18,241 nt of DNA from Gemmatimonadota bacterium (GCA_026706165.1 JAPOZF010000320.1:1-18241), one strand, 5' to 3'. Positions 8,235 through 16,944 are shown, counted from the stretch's first letter. The notes: generated by a model from the letters alone, not told the origin. Translations and numbers: made by a program.

Positions 8235-8885
8235 ATGGCACGCAGGATTCTCGCAGCATTCTACGCAGCCGCGCTGGCCGCGGTGGTTTCAGCGCCGGCG
8301 CACGCGGAGTTCGGAGTCGGGGCGGACGCGGCGACGCGTTACATCTGGCGCGGCCTCAGCCTCGACGACAGCTTCGTCATTCAGCCGTACCTGTCGTACG
8401 CGACGGAGGCCGGCATCGAGATCGGGGCCTGGTCGTCCTGGTCGCTGACCTCGAGCGGCGCCAACGAGAACGACCTCTACGTCAGCTACTCGACGGGGCC
8501 GGTCTCGATCACCCTGAGCGACTACTACTTCCCCAACGGGGAAGGAACGGAGTTCTTCGACTATAGCGACGACGCGGAGATTCACCAGCTCGAGGCGATG
8601 GTCTCCTTCGCCAGCGGACCGCTGAGCGTTACCGGCGCCCTGATCTTCCTCGGGGCCGCGGGCACGACCCCGGTCTACGCCGAGGTCGGCTACGAGTTCA
8701 TGTCCGGCGACGACCTCTCCGCCGGGCTGTTCGCGGGGCTGGGCACCGAGTCGTACTACACCAGCTCCGGGGATCCGGCGCTGATCAACGTCGGCATCGG
8801 CGTCTCGATGGGGGACTACTCCGCTTCGTATATCCTCAACCCCGATACCGAGCAGTCCTACCTGGTATTGATGAAGGGTCTGTAG
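8235..8885 (+). CDS. TorF-family putative outer-membrane porin (Gcw_chp)
   Basis: A 216-aa exported protein. Residues 1 to about 24 form a signal peptide ending in PAHA, followed by EFGVGADAATRYIWRGLSL, the hallmark opening of the TorF/Gcw_chp family of predicted beta-barrel proteins. The rest alternates short beta-strand-like stretches rich in Tyr, Ser and Gly (SYSTGPVSITLSDYYFPNG) and ends near a hydrophobic strand, as in outer-membrane barrels. An AGGAGGGG ribosome-binding site fixes the ATG at 8235. A small dyad, GGCACCC/GGGTGCC (8192-8198 with 8207-8213), lies just upstream. Position behind amtB-glnK suggests passage of small nitrogen compounds across the outer membrane; this is inference, as transport by the family is poorly tested. 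Confidence 0.85.
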   Translation: MARRILAAFYAAALAAVVSAPAHAEFGVGADAATRYIWRGLSLDDSFVIQPYLSYATEAGIEIGAWSSWSLTSSGANENDLYVSYSTGPVSITLSDYYFPNGEGTEFFDYSDDAEIHQLEAMVSFASGPLSVTGALIFLGAAGTTPVYAEVGYEFMSGDDLSAGLFAGLGTESYYTSSGDPALINVGIGVSMGDYSASYILNPDTEQSYLVLMKGL

Positions 8886-8932
8886 CCCCCCGGGACAGGT
8901 CGCCCGACCGCCCGCACGGCGGTATACCGAAC

Positions 8933-8963
8933 AGCCCCGGGGGGTCGCCGCCCCGGGGCTTCT
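8933..8963 (+). terminator. Intrinsic terminator after the TorF-family gene
   Basis: A 10-bp perfect stem AGCCCCGGGG/CCCCGGGGCT (8933-8942 with 8951-8960, loop GGTCGCCG) is followed by a short TCT. The stem is strong and the T-run weak. Confidence 0.65.
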
Positions 8964-9000
8964 CCATGACGCGCTTTTTCCGCAGCGGCCCTCCAGGCCG

Positions 9001-9028
9001 TTGATGCGGGTGAGATCCCCGCTATATT
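9001..9028 (+). promoter_or_regulatory. Candidate sigma-70 promoter of glnA
   Basis: TTGATG (9001-9006), a 16-bp spacer and TATATT (9023-9028) predict a start near 9035, about 80 nt before the glnA ATG. No sigma-54 consensus and no CKACA-N4-TGTCG pair was found here, so glnA appears not to share the amtB control. Confidence 0.55.
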
Positions 9029-9115
9029 CACGGGCTGTTTTTCACCCGCCGGATTCTCCCGTTTCCAACCCACTGCGGACTGCCAACGCACCCTTTTCCC
9101 CACGGAGGAACCACA

Positions 9116-10594
9116 ATGGCAAAAGCCAAACCGAAGAGCAAAGCGAAAGCAAAACCGAAAGCCAAGGCGGCCCCGGCCGCCACCGCGAGGTCGGTCGTCG
9201 CCGCCGCCAAGGCGCAGGGCGTGCAGATGATCGATTTCAAGTTCGTCGACTTCCCCGGAACCTGGCAGCACTTCTCGATTCCGGCCTCGACGCTGGAAGA
9301 GGACATGTTCAGCGACGGCCTCGGGTTCGACGGCTCCAGCATCCGCGGCTGGCAGTCGATCGACGAGAGCGACATGCTCGTCATGCCGGATCCGGCCACC
9401 GCTTTCCGCGATCCCTTCTGCGAGGTCCCGACCCTGTCGATCATCTGCGACATCGTCGATCCCATCACGCGCGAGGACTACGGCCGCGATCCGCGCAACG
9501 TCGCCAGGCGGGCGGAGGCCTACCTGAAGTCCACCGGCCTCGCCGACACGGCCTACTTCGGCCCGGAGGCGGAGTTCTTCGTCTTCGACAGCATCCAGTA
9601 CGACCAGAATGCGCACTCCTCCTTCCACTTCATCGACTCCGTCGAAGGCCGCTGGAACTCCGGCGCCGACGAGCAGCCGAACCTCGGGTACAAGCCTCCC
9701 TACAAGGGCGGCTATTTCCCGGTACCCCCGCACGACACGCTGCAGGACATCCGCTCGGAAATGGTGCTGACGATGATGGAGGCCGGCGTCGACGTCGAGC
9801 TCCAGCACCACGAGGTCGGCACCGCCGGGCAGGGAGAGATCGACATCCGCTTCTGTCCGCTGGTCAGCTGCGGCGACCAGATGATGATCTACAAGTACGT
9901 CGTCAAGAACGTCGCGAGGAAGCACAACAAGACCGCGACCTTCATGCCCAAGCCCCTCTTCGAGGACAACGGCACCGGCATGCACACCCACCAGAGCCTG
10001 TGGAAGGGGGGCCGGCCGCTGTTCGCCGGCAACGGCTACGCCGGGCTGAGCGAGATGGCGCTGCACTACATCGGCGGCCTGCTCAAGCACGCTGCCTCCC
10101 TTCTGGCTTTCACCAACCCGACCACCAACTCCTACCGCCGCCTGGTTCCCGGGTACGAAGCGCCGGTGAACCTCGCGTACTCGCAGCGCAACCGCAGCGC
10201 CGCCTGCCGCATCCCGATGTACTCGGCCAGCCCCAAGGCCAAGCGGGTCGAGTTCCGCTGCCCGGATCCCAGCTGCAACCTGTACCTGGGGATGTCGGCC
10301 ATGCTGATGGCCGGCCTCGACGGGGTGCTCAACAAGATCGACCCGGGCGATCCGATGGACACCGACATCTACGAGCTGTCCGCCGAGGAGCGCGAATCGG
10401 TGCCGCTGACCCCGGCGTCGCTCGACGAGGCGATGGACGCCCTCGAGAAGGATCACGAGTACCTGCTCAAGGGGGACGTGTTCACCGAGGACGTGATCCA
10501 GGCCTGGATCGACTACAAGCGGGAAGAGGAGATCGACGCCATACGGCTGCGGCCCCACCCGTACGAGTTCGCCCTCTACTACGACATGGTGTAA
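9116..10594 (+). CDS. glnA: Type I glutamine synthetase with lysine-rich N-terminal tail
   Basis: A 492-aa glutamine synthetase (glutamate + ammonia + ATP to glutamine), dodecameric in this class. The core shows beta-grasp segment [23 protein letters not shown], catalytic-site [25 protein letters not shown], and an [10 protein letters not shown] nucleotide-binding region. The adenylylation tyrosine of GSI-beta enzymes is conserved as Y419 in DTDIYELS, so GlnE control is possible. Residues 2-18 alternate lysine with Ala, Pro or Ser (eight lysines at every second position, 3-17), a tail of about 25 residues absent from typical GlnA. A GGAGG ribosome-binding site places the start at 9116, so the tail is probably real. 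Its own sigma-70 promoter and a strong terminator make the gene monocistronic. Confidence 0.97.
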   Translation: MAKAKPKSKAKAKPKAKAAPAATARSVVAAAKAQGVQMIDFKFVDFPGTWQHFSIPASTLEEDMFSDGLGFDGSSIRGWQSIDESDMLVMPDPATAFRDPFCEVPTLSIICDIVDPITREDYGRDPRNVARRAEAYLKSTGLADTAYFGPEAEFFVFDSIQYDQNAHSSFHFIDSVEGRWNSGADEQPNLGYKPPYKGGYFPVPPHDTLQDIRSEMVLTMMEAGVDVELQHHEVGTAGQGEIDIRFCPLVSCGDQMMIYKYVVKNVARKHNKTATFMPKPLFEDNGTGMHTHQSLWKGGRPLFAGNGYAGLSEMALHYIGGLLKHAASLLAFTNPTTNSYRRLVPGYEAPVNLAYSQRNRSAACRIPMYSASPKAKRVEFRCPDPSCNLYLGMSAMLMAGLDGVLNKIDPGDPMDTDIYELSAEERESVPLTPASLDEAMDALEKDHEYLLKGDVFTEDVIQAWIDYKREEEIDAIRLRPHPYEFALYYDMV

Positions 10595-10648
10595 GGCTGG
10601 GCAACTCCGGCCGGCGTTCGAAGCCGAGCGCCGTCCAATCCGAAAGAA

Positions 10649-10683
10649 GGCAGGCCGTCCCGGCGACGGCCTGCCTCTTTTTT
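10649..10683 (+). terminator. Strong intrinsic terminator after glnA
   Basis: An 11-bp perfect stem GGCAGGCCGTC/GACGGCCTGCC (10649-10659 with 10665-10675, loop CCGGC) is followed by TCTTTTTT. It is the clearest terminator in the window and lies only 24 nt before the ureD start. Confidence 0.93.
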
Positions 10684-10706
10684 GCCCTGCCGGCAGGCCC
10701 TCCAGC

Positions 10707-11603
10707 GTGACCGACGAATCCGGAACCCCGTCGCAGGGGCAGCATTCCCTCGCCGCCGTCGAGCGCTGCGGCGGCGTCTCGAGACTGACCCGCTGCCGTT
10801 CGGTCCCCCCGCTCAAGCTGCTCAACCCGCGCGCCGCGGAGGGGTACTGCCCGGTGATCCTCTCCTCCTACGGCGGCGGCCTGGTCGAGGGGGACGCCGT
10901 CGACCTCGAGGTGCGCTGCGGTCCGGGGGCCGCCCTCTTCCTCGGCACCCAGGCCCTCGGCAAGGTGTACAGGTGCCCCGCCGGCGACGGCTGCCGCCAG
11001 GATGTGCGCGGCGACGTGGCCGACGGCGGGACCGCGGTGGTCATGCCGGACCCGGTGGTGCCGTTCGCCGGCAGCATCTACCGCCAGCGGCAGCGCTGGA
11101 GCCTGGAGGGGGATGCCGTGTTCCTGCTCGCGGACGGGCACACCGCCGGCAGGGTCCTGCGCGGCGAGCGCTTCGCCTACCGCGAGTACCGCTCCGACAT
11201 CGACGTCCTCGTCGACGGCAGGACGGTCCTCCTGGAGCGCTACTGCTCGCGGCCGGACGAGACCCCGCCGGACTCGGCCGGGGCCTTCGGCCGCGGCACC
11301 GCCCTCCTCAACGCCTGCGCCGTCGGCCGCCCCGACAGCCGCCGTTTCCGCTCCCTTGCAGAGCGGCTGGAAGAGAGCATCCCGCCTGCCGCCGCTGCCG
11401 GCCCCGCGGCGTCCGGGGAGTCCGGCCTTCTCGTCGCCCACTCCCGGCCGCGGGAGGAGGTCTGGGTGCTGCGGGCCCTGGCGGACCGGTGCGAATCCCT
11501 CGATCCCCTGCGCCGGCTCCTCGGGGATGCGGCCGGCATCCTGCTCGGAGGCAACCCGGTCGAAAGACTGCTCGGCCCGCACCCGGGCCCTGTGCGACAA
11601 TAG
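10707..11603 (+). CDS. ureD: Urease accessory protein UreD (UreH)
   Basis: A 298-aa UreD-type protein; with UreF and UreG it forms the scaffold that delivers nickel and CO2 to apo-urease. Family features: LKLLNPR near the start, SSYGGGLVEGD (the conserved GGlvgGD block), GPGAALFLGTQALGKVYR, and MPDPVVPFAGSIYRQRQRW. The apparent start is a GTG at 10707 with only a weak upstream ribosome-binding sequence. It begins 24 nt after the glnA terminator with no visible promoter, so it depends on read-through or an unrecognised promoter. It is separated from the urease structural gene by about 6.2 kb containing transporter and hydrolase genes, an unusual layout. Its 3' end overlaps the first operator of the downstream sigma-54 operon. 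Confidence 0.88.
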   Translation: MTDESGTPSQGQHSLAAVERCGGVSRLTRCRSVPPLKLLNPRAAEGYCPVILSSYGGGLVEGDAVDLEVRCGPGAALFLGTQALGKVYRCPAGDGCRQDVRGDVADGGTAVVMPDPVVPFAGSIYRQRQRWSLEGDAVFLLADGHTAGRVLRGERFAYREYRSDIDVLVDGRTVLLERYCSRPDETPPDSAGAFGRGTALLNACAVGRPDSRRFRSLAERLEESIPPAAAAGPAASGESGLLVAHSRPREEVWVLRALADRCESLDPLRRLLGDAAGILLGGNPVERLLGPHPGPVRQ

Positions 11604-11638
11604 TGTCTTAACGAGGATTTCCTGCTACAAAAATGTCG
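11595..11638 (+). promoter_or_regulatory. Tandem activator-binding pair upstream of the guanidine/urea operon
   Basis: CGACA-ATAG-TGTCT (11595-11608, overlapping the ureD stop) and CTACA-AAAA-TGTCG (11625-11638) start 30 bp apart. They lie about 165-200 bp upstream of the predicted sigma-54 start. Same motif and same spacing as at amtB and the NifA-like gene. Confidence 0.7.
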
Positions 11639-11772
11639 TACTGCATCGCCAACCGCCTCTTCCCCCGGTAGCCTTCGCGATCCCCCGAAAAAAACACCTC
11701 GGGTACAACCCTTTCCTCGACAAACAGTTGCGCCAGTCGCCGGGCCGTTTCCTGAACACCGGACTAACGGTC

Positions 11773-11788
11773 TGGCCCCTGATTTGCA
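11773..11788 (+). promoter_or_regulatory. Sigma-54 (-24/-12) promoter of the guanidine/urea operon
   Basis: TGGCCC-N5-TTGCA matches the sigma-54 consensus except for C in place of A at one less conserved position. The predicted start is near 11799, giving a leader of about 55 nt. That is too short for a guanidine riboswitch aptamer, so control is more likely at transcription initiation. Confidence 0.87.
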
Positions 11789-11854
11789 AACTGTCCCGCG
11801 TTTCCCATCAACACGCCTTTTCCGCGCCGCGGATTCATTCTCAAGGAGGATTTC

Positions 11855-12859
11855 ATGGCACGCACACGGCTCTGGCGGACGGCACTGCTGACCGCCGGCT
11901 TCATCGTCACCACCGCCGCCACCGGCCTCGACGCCAAACTCAGGATCGGCTACAGCGACTGGCCCGGCTGGGTCGCATGGGAGGTCGGCATACAGAAGGG
12001 CTGGTTCGCCGAGGCGGGGGTCGACGCGGAGTTCATCTGGTTCGAGTACGTCCCCTCGATGGACGCCTTCGCCGCCGGCCAGATCGACGCGGTGGCCATG
12101 ACCAACGGCGACGCCATGGTCATCGGCTCGTCCGGCAAGGCCTGCAAGGGGATCATCCTCAACGACTACAGCAACGGCAACGACATGGTCGTGGCGCGGC
12201 CGGGGATCGGCGCGGTGGCCGGGCTCAAGGGCAGGAAGGTCGGCGTCGAGCTCGGCTTCGTCTCCCACCTGCTGCTGCTGACGGCGCTGGAGGCAAACGG
12301 CATGAAGGAAGCCGACGTCGAGCTGATGAACATGCCGACCCACGAGACACCCCAGGCGCTGGCCTCCAAGGGGGTCGACGCCATCGTCGCCTGGCAGCCC
12401 AACTCGGGACAGGCGCTCAACCTGGTCGCCGGCTCGAAGCCGGTCTTCACCAGCGCCGACGCCCCGGGCATCATCTACGACTTGCTCTACGTCAGCAGCG
12501 AGAGCCTGGCGGCCGACCGCGGCGACTGGATGAAGGTGGTCGGGGTCTGGTACCGGATCGTCGACTACCTCGCCGACGAGGCGAACCGCGAGGAGGCCCT
12601 CGGCATCATGAGCGCCCGGGTCGGCCTCACCCCGGAGCAGTACGCCCCCTTCACTAAAGGAACCTACATCCTCTCCCTCGAAGAGTCGGTCGAGCGCTTC
12701 ACAAAGGCGGAGGGCCTCGGCTCGGTCTACGGATCGAGCGCAGTGGTCGACGAGTTCAACGTCGCCAACAAGGTGTACGACAAGCCGCAGGCCGTCGACT
12801 CCTATCTCGACCCCTCGCTGGTCGTGGAGTACGCCGGGAAGCTGGCGAAGAAGGAGTAG
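11855..12859 (+). CDS. Periplasmic substrate-binding protein, NitT/TauT type
   Basis: A 334-aa binding protein of an ABC importer. Residues 1 to about 27 form a signal peptide (Arg-rich start, hydrophobic core, likely cut after LDA). The mature start [20 protein letters not shown] and the [18 protein letters not shown] region are typical of the NMT1/SsuA/NrtA fold. An AAGGAGG ribosome-binding site and the sigma-54 promoter just upstream make it the first gene of the operon. Permease and ATPase genes of the same class follow further down. With a GdmH-like hydrolase next and a urease subunit at the end, the ligand is inferred to be guanidine or a small guanidino or urea-like compound; the sequence alone would also allow nitrate, taurine or aromatic ligands. 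Confidence 0.9.
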   Translation: MARTRLWRTALLTAGFIVTTAATGLDAKLRIGYSDWPGWVAWEVGIQKGWFAEAGVDAEFIWFEYVPSMDAFAAGQIDAVAMTNGDAMVIGSSGKACKGIILNDYSNGNDMVVARPGIGAVAGLKGRKVGVELGFVSHLLLLTALEANGMKEADVELMNMPTHETPQALASKGVDAIVAWQPNSGQALNLVAGSKPVFTSADAPGIIYDLLYVSSESLAADRGDWMKVVGVWYRIVDYLADEANREEALGIMSARVGLTPEQYAPFTKGTYILSLEESVERFTKAEGLGSVYGSSAVVDEFNVANKVYDKPQAVDSYLDPSLVVEYAGKLAKKE

Positions 12860-12865
12860 GGAGCA

Positions 12866-12892
12866 CGGCGCCGGACACCCGAGCCGGCGCCG
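12866..12892 (+). terminator. Intercistronic hairpin after the binding-protein gene
   Basis: A 9-bp perfect stem CGGCGCCGG/CCGGCGCCG (12866-12874 with 12884-12892, loop ACACCCGAG) has no T-run. Such hairpins after binding-protein genes commonly stabilise the upstream mRNA or attenuate read-through, so that the binding protein is made in excess. Confidence 0.55.
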
Positions 12893-12920
12893 CCAATCAC
12901 CAACCAAGGAGGATGTCGAG

Positions 12921-14090
12921 TTGCCCTTCTACCAGGACCACGCCCCCGGATTCCGCGGCCACGGCCGCGACGTCCCCGACCTCTCCCAGCTGCGGGGGTG
13001 GAAGGCCCAGGACGCCGAGGCCGGGCTCGGCGACGAGCAGTGGCGGACCGAGGCGGCGAGGGGGCGCGAGCTCGGCCTCGAGGCGGCCCCCTCGATCGAG
13101 GACCGCGAGGGGATCAGCTGCTTCCAGCGCGGCGAGCTGCCCCACTGGTCGGGGATCAACACCTTCCTCAAGTGCCCGTTTCTCGAGGACGTGCGCCGGG
13201 TCGGCGAGTACGACGTCGCCTTCCTCGGCGCCCCCTTCGACATCGGCACCACCTACCGCTCCGGAACCCGCTTCGGGCCCCAGGGCATGCGGCGCATATC
13301 CTCCCTCTACACCCCCTACAACTTCGAGATGGGGGTCGACCTGAGGGAGACGCTGAAGATGTGCGACCTCGGGGACGTCTTCTGCCCCGCCAACATCACC
13401 AAGAGCCACGACCAGATCTCGAAGGCGGTGGCCCACGTGATCGGCAGCGACACCCTGCCGATGATCATGGGAGGGGACCACTCGATCGGCTACCCCTGCG
13501 CGCGCGGGGTCGCCGAGTGCGTCGAGGGGAACATCGGCATCATCCACCTCGACCGGCACGTCGACACCCAGGAGCGGGACCTGGACGAGATCATGCACAC
13601 CTGCCCCTGGTTCCACGCCACCAGCATCCCCAACTGCCCGCCCGCCAACCTCGTGCAGCTGGGGATCGGCGGCTGGCAGGTGCCGCGCGCCGGGGTGCGC
13701 CACGGCCGCTCGATGCGCTCGACGGTGCTGACCATCGACGACATCGAGTCCCTGGGGATCGACAAGACCCTCGAGATCGCCCTCGAGGTCGCCTGGAAGG
13801 GGGCCAGCGCCGTGTACCTCTCCTTCGACATCGACTCCGTCGACGCCGGGTACGTGCCCGGCACCGGCTGGCCCGAGCCCGGCGGGTTCCTGCCGAGGGA
13901 GGCCCTGGCCCTGCTGCGCGGCATCGCCGCCGAGGGGGTCGCCGCCATGGAGGTCGTCGAGGTCGCACCCCCCTACGACGTCTCCGACATCACCGCCCTG
14001 CTCGGGGTGCGCGCCATGATGGACGTGCTGGCGGCGATGGTGGACAACGGCCGCATCGGCGGCAAGCTCGCGGCAGGGGCAGAGGGGTGA
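12921..14090 (+). CDS. Ureohydrolase, probable nickel guanidine hydrolase (GdmH-like)
   Basis: A 389-aa arginase/agmatinase-family metalloenzyme, about 85 residues longer at the N-terminus than ordinary agmatinases. The six metal ligands are present: H187 in GGDHS, D211/H213/D215 in DRHVD, and D303/D305 in SFDIDSVD. Arg replaces the usual Ala or similar residue in DxHxD. Further marks are MHTCPWFHAT, LGIGGWQVPR and GTGWPEPGG. The long N-terminus, these motifs and the neighbouring NitT/TauT-type transporter match Synechocystis GdmH (Sll1077), which hydrolyses guanidine to urea and ammonia with nickel; the motif comparison is from memory and unaligned. The start is TTG at 12921, 8 nt after AAGGAGG; the ATG at 12913 is out of frame. 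Its stop overlaps the next gene's GTG start. A guanidino-acid hydrolase remains possible. Confidence 0.85.
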   Translation: MPFYQDHAPGFRGHGRDVPDLSQLRGWKAQDAEAGLGDEQWRTEAARGRELGLEAAPSIEDREGISCFQRGELPHWSGINTFLKCPFLEDVRRVGEYDVAFLGAPFDIGTTYRSGTRFGPQGMRRISSLYTPYNFEMGVDLRETLKMCDLGDVFCPANITKSHDQISKAVAHVIGSDTLPMIMGGDHSIGYPCARGVAECVEGNIGIIHLDRHVDTQERDLDEIMHTCPWFHATSIPNCPPANLVQLGIGGWQVPRAGVRHGRSMRSTVLTIDDIESLGIDKTLEIALEVAWKGASAVYLSFDIDSVDAGYVPGTGWPEPGGFLPREALALLRGIAAEGVAAMEVVEVAPPYDVSDITALLGVRAMMDVLAAMVDNGRIGGKLAAGAEG

Positions 14091-15958
14091 GCGAAGCGGC
14101 CACAGCTCTCGCCGCAGCGCCCCCGGCTGTGCAGGCGGCGGGTCCGGCCTTCGTCATCGCCGGGGACGCGGGCGCCGCGGGCGACTGCGGTCTCGCCGCA
14201 GCGGTGGGGGCCGGCGCCTCCGCGGCGCTCGGTTTCGACGCCCCCCTGTTCGGCGCTGCGATGGCGGAGGCTGGGCCATCCGGCGCCGACCCCGGGGACT
14301 GCGGTCTCGACCAGGTGCTGGAACACTGCATCGAACAGGGACACGACGAGCTCTTCCTGCTGCCGTTCACCTCGGGGTTCGACCTCTTCCGCAGGCAGGC
14401 GTTCGCCGAGAGCGTCGCCCGCGCCCGCAGGCGCCCGGGAAACGCCCGCATCTTCTGCGACGAGCCCGACCTGTGCGAGCCGCTGCCGGTGCGGGCCTTC
14501 GCCGACTCCGCCCTGGCCGCCCTGAACCGGGCCGGGGTGCCGCCCGGCGAGGCCCATCTCGTCGTCGTCTCCGGCGGCCAGGGGGACGCCGCGGACCGCG
14601 CCCGCGTCTACCGCCTCATGCGCCTGATCTGGGAGGAGGTGGGAGCGAGGAAAGCGGACGCGGCTTTCCTGTACTGCGACAACCCCGGGCTGGAGACCGT
14701 CCTCGAGGAAGGGGAAGGGCCGCGCCTGCTGGTTCCCGTCATCCTCGCCGAGGCCGGGGCGCGCGAGCTGTTCCTGCGGCGGGTGCGGGAATGGGCCGCC
14801 GGCCGACCCCCCGGGCCCCCTTGCCTGGTCGGGGACTTCGCCGACGGCCACCCGAACATCGCCGCCTGGCTGCAGGCGCGCCTGCTCAGGCTGTGGAACT
14901 CGCACCGCTCCAGGGCGGCGGCGCGCCTGCCCAACGCCCGCGGCGCCGGCGGCATGCAGCGCTCCGTTCTTTCCGGGCCGGGCCGCCGGCTCGCGGTGGC
15001 CGAGCTCGGGGACCGCATCCCCGAAGACCTGGCCTACGGCCCCGGAGTGGTGGCGAGGATCTTCGATACCGAAAGCCTGGAGAAGCTCCTCGACCGCTTC
15101 GGCATCGGCGGCGACCCGGTCTTCGTCAAGGTGACCTGGCACGGGTACGCCCCCGGCACCTACACCGACCCCGTCGCCCTCGACCAGCTGCTGACCGCCC
15201 TCGACGGCCGCGCCGTCCTCCTCGAAGGGCACAGCGCCGGCCGCAACGACGGCACCGACCCCGGGGTCGAGTGGCCGGACGGCCGCCGCCACCGCCGCTG
15301 GATACGGGAGCAGGAGGCGGAGTACCTGCGCCGCACCGGCCTCCAGGAGGTGATCGACCGCCACGGCGCCCATTACCTCAACGTCACCGAGGCGTTCTGG
15401 GACGGCCAGTGCGCCGGCCCTGACGAGGTTGACGGCCTGCTGCGGGCCGCCGGCGTCGAGCTCGTCCACCCGGAGCTCGCCGGTTTCGTGCCCCGCCTGC
15501 TGCTCGACTACCGCGGCGCCCCCCTGCTTTCGTTCGCCCGCTTCAAGGGGGCCACGCGGCTGAGCATCTCCAACCTGTTCGGGCTGATCCCGGCGCCGCT
15601 GCGCAGCGACTGGCACGGCCCGGATCCGGCCTGCTTCGCCTCGGTATGCTGCGACCTCGCCCTGATGTACGGCGCCCTTTTCGACTGCTTCGGTATGGCC
15701 GAATCGCTCAACGTCGCCGTCCGCTGGGGCCGCACCGGTCTCTACCGCAGCCGCTGGGGCAACTACGACCTTCTCCCCCGCCCCGGGGTCGTCACCCTGA
15801 GCTCCGGGCTGGCCGCCGCCGACGTGCTGGCGAGCCGGCTCCAGGGTCACGACGCCCGCAGGAGCCTCTTCTTCGGCGTCGTCGGCCGCCGTCTCGGCCT
15901 GCCTCCCGGATGTGCGGAGGCGCCGCTCGACGGCGAGCTGAAGAGGCTGTTCGCCTGA
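14087..15958 (+). CDS. Large fusion protein: CbiX-like half plus DUF362-like half, function unknown
   Basis: A 623-aa cytoplasmic protein with a GTG start overlapping the hydrolase stop (GTGA), so the two are translationally coupled. The N-terminal half (about 20-270) resembles two CbiX/sirohydrochlorin-chelatase-like repeats: [16 protein letters not shown], then [36 protein letters not shown] and [16 protein letters not shown]. The histidines expected in the GHGS-type and second metal-binding positions are absent, so ordinary chelatase activity is doubtful. The C-terminal half (about 315-590) resembles DUF362: [37 protein letters not shown], and a final region fitting the family's active-domain pattern. 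No signal peptide or membrane segment. Position suggests help in nickel delivery to the hydrolase or urease, which is inference. Domain calls were made by eye. Confidence 0.75.
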   Translation: MSEAATALAAAPPAVQAAGPAFVIAGDAGAAGDCGLAAAVGAGASAALGFDAPLFGAAMAEAGPSGADPGDCGLDQVLEHCIEQGHDELFLLPFTSGFDLFRRQAFAESVARARRRPGNARIFCDEPDLCEPLPVRAFADSALAALNRAGVPPGEAHLVVVSGGQGDAADRARVYRLMRLIWEEVGARKADAAFLYCDNPGLETVLEEGEGPRLLVPVILAEAGARELFLRRVREWAAGRPPGPPCLVGDFADGHPNIAAWLQARLLRLWNSHRSRAAARLPNARGAGGMQRSVLSGPGRRLAVAELGDRIPEDLAYGPGVVARIFDTESLEKLLDRFGIGGDPVFVKVTWHGYAPGTYTDPVALDQLLTALDGRAVLLEGHSAGRNDGTDPGVEWPDGRRHRRWIREQEAEYLRRTGLQEVIDRHGAHYLNVTEAFWDGQCAGPDEVDGLLRAAGVELVHPELAGFVPRLLLDYRGAPLLSFARFKGATRLSISNLFGLIPAPLRSDWHGPDPACFASVCCDLALMYGALFDCFGMAESLNVAVRWGRTGLYRSRWGNYDLLPRPGVVTLSSGLAAADVLASRLQGHDARRSLFFGVVGRRLGLPPGCAEAPLDGELKRLFA

Positions 15959-15966
15959 GCCGCACC

Positions 15967-16940
15967 ATGGGAAACCGCGGCCCCTGGCTCGCCGTCAGAA
16001 AGCCGCTTTCCCCGCGGCGCCGCCTCGGACTCGGCCTGCTGTCGTTCCTGCTCCCGCTGTCGCTGTGGGGGGCGGTCAGCTACGTGCCCTGGGTGTGGAG
16101 TCCGCAGATCCTGGTAGCCGACCCCGGGGAAATCGGGTATTTCGAGGAAGGCATGCGGGTCGACCGCGAGCTTTTCGCCCGCGAGAACGCCCTCGCGCGC
16201 GAGCAGGGCAGGGCGGAAGCCGCGGGGCGGCGCTGCAACCCGGTGTACCTGCCGGCTCCGCACGAGGCGGCCGCGGCCTTCGTCACCGCCTTTGCGACGC
16301 CGCCGGTGCGGCGCGGCGGGCCCTGGCTCCACGAGAGCATCGCCCACAGCATCCGCGTCATCTTCTACGGGTTCGTCCTGTCGGCCTTCATCGGCGTCCC
16401 CCTAGGGATCCTGTGCGGCACCTTCCACTTCTTCGCCCGCCTCACCGAACCGTTCGTCGACTTCATCCGCTACATGCCGGCGCCGGCGTTCGGCGCCCTC
16501 GTCGTCGCCTTCGTCGGCATCAACGACGCCCCCAAGGTCGCCATCATCTTCATCGGCACCTTCTTCCAGATGGTGCTCGTCGTCGGCAACACCACGCGTC
16601 TGCTCGAGACCTCCCTGATCGAGGCGGCGCAGACCCTCGGGGCGCGGCGCAAGCAGCTGATCCTGCACGTGATCGTCCCGGGGATCCTGCCCAAGCTCTA
16701 CCGCGACCTGCGCATCCTGCTCGGCTGGGCCTGGACCTACCTGATCGTCGCCGAGCTGATCGGGGCCAGCTCCGGGATCAGCTACTTCATCAACCAGCAG
16801 GCGAAGTACCGGAACTACGACAACGTCTTCGCCGCCATCGCCATGATCGGCATCATCGGGCTGACCACCGACCAGGTCCTCGGGCTGATCGAGCGCTTCC
16901 TGTTTCCCTGGGAACGGGGCGGCCGCGGGATGTCTCCGTC

Positions 16941-16944
<4 letters not shown>
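15967..16944 (+). CDS. ABC transporter permease, NitT/TauT type, with extended first loop
   Basis: A 325-aa inner-membrane permease. TM1 is at about 20-40; the remaining helices fall between about 120 and 315. The cytoplasmic EAA loop that docks with the ATPase is clear ([20 protein letters not shown]). Between TM1 and the conserved [11 protein letters not shown] segment there are about 50 charged residues (ITDPGE-like [20 protein letters not shown] and on), an extracytoplasmic insertion not seen in ordinary SsuC/TauC permeases; it may contact the binding protein. The start is 8 nt after the previous stop without a strong ribosome-binding site, suggesting coupling; the stop overlaps the ATPase start by ATGA. 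It would work with the binding protein encoded at the head of the operon. Confidence 0.92.

Noticed and set aside
8858..10825. 655-codon antisense open frame over glnA, and similar long frames opposite other genes
   Set aside because: High-GC codon bias leaves non-coding frames open; the translations are low-complexity and lack domains, while the opposite strand encodes clear glnA and others.
11799..11854. Guanidine riboswitch (ykkC, mini-ykkC or guanidine-III) in the leader of the binding-protein operon
   Set aside because: The leader after the sigma-54 start is only about 55 nt, shows none of the conserved riboswitch sequence blocks, and holds no ACGR-loop hairpin pair.
12998..14086. Extension of the CbiX/DUF362-like protein upstream to 12998 (986 codons)
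   Set aside because: The extra part overlaps the hydrolase in another frame and is Arg/Pro-rich shadow sequence; the GTG at 14087 overlapping the stop fits coupling.
12921..14090. Agmatinase (SpeB) of polyamine synthesis
   Set aside because: It is about 85 residues too long, has the DRHVD and GTGWPEPGG variants, no polyamine genes nearby, and an importer plus urease in the same operon.
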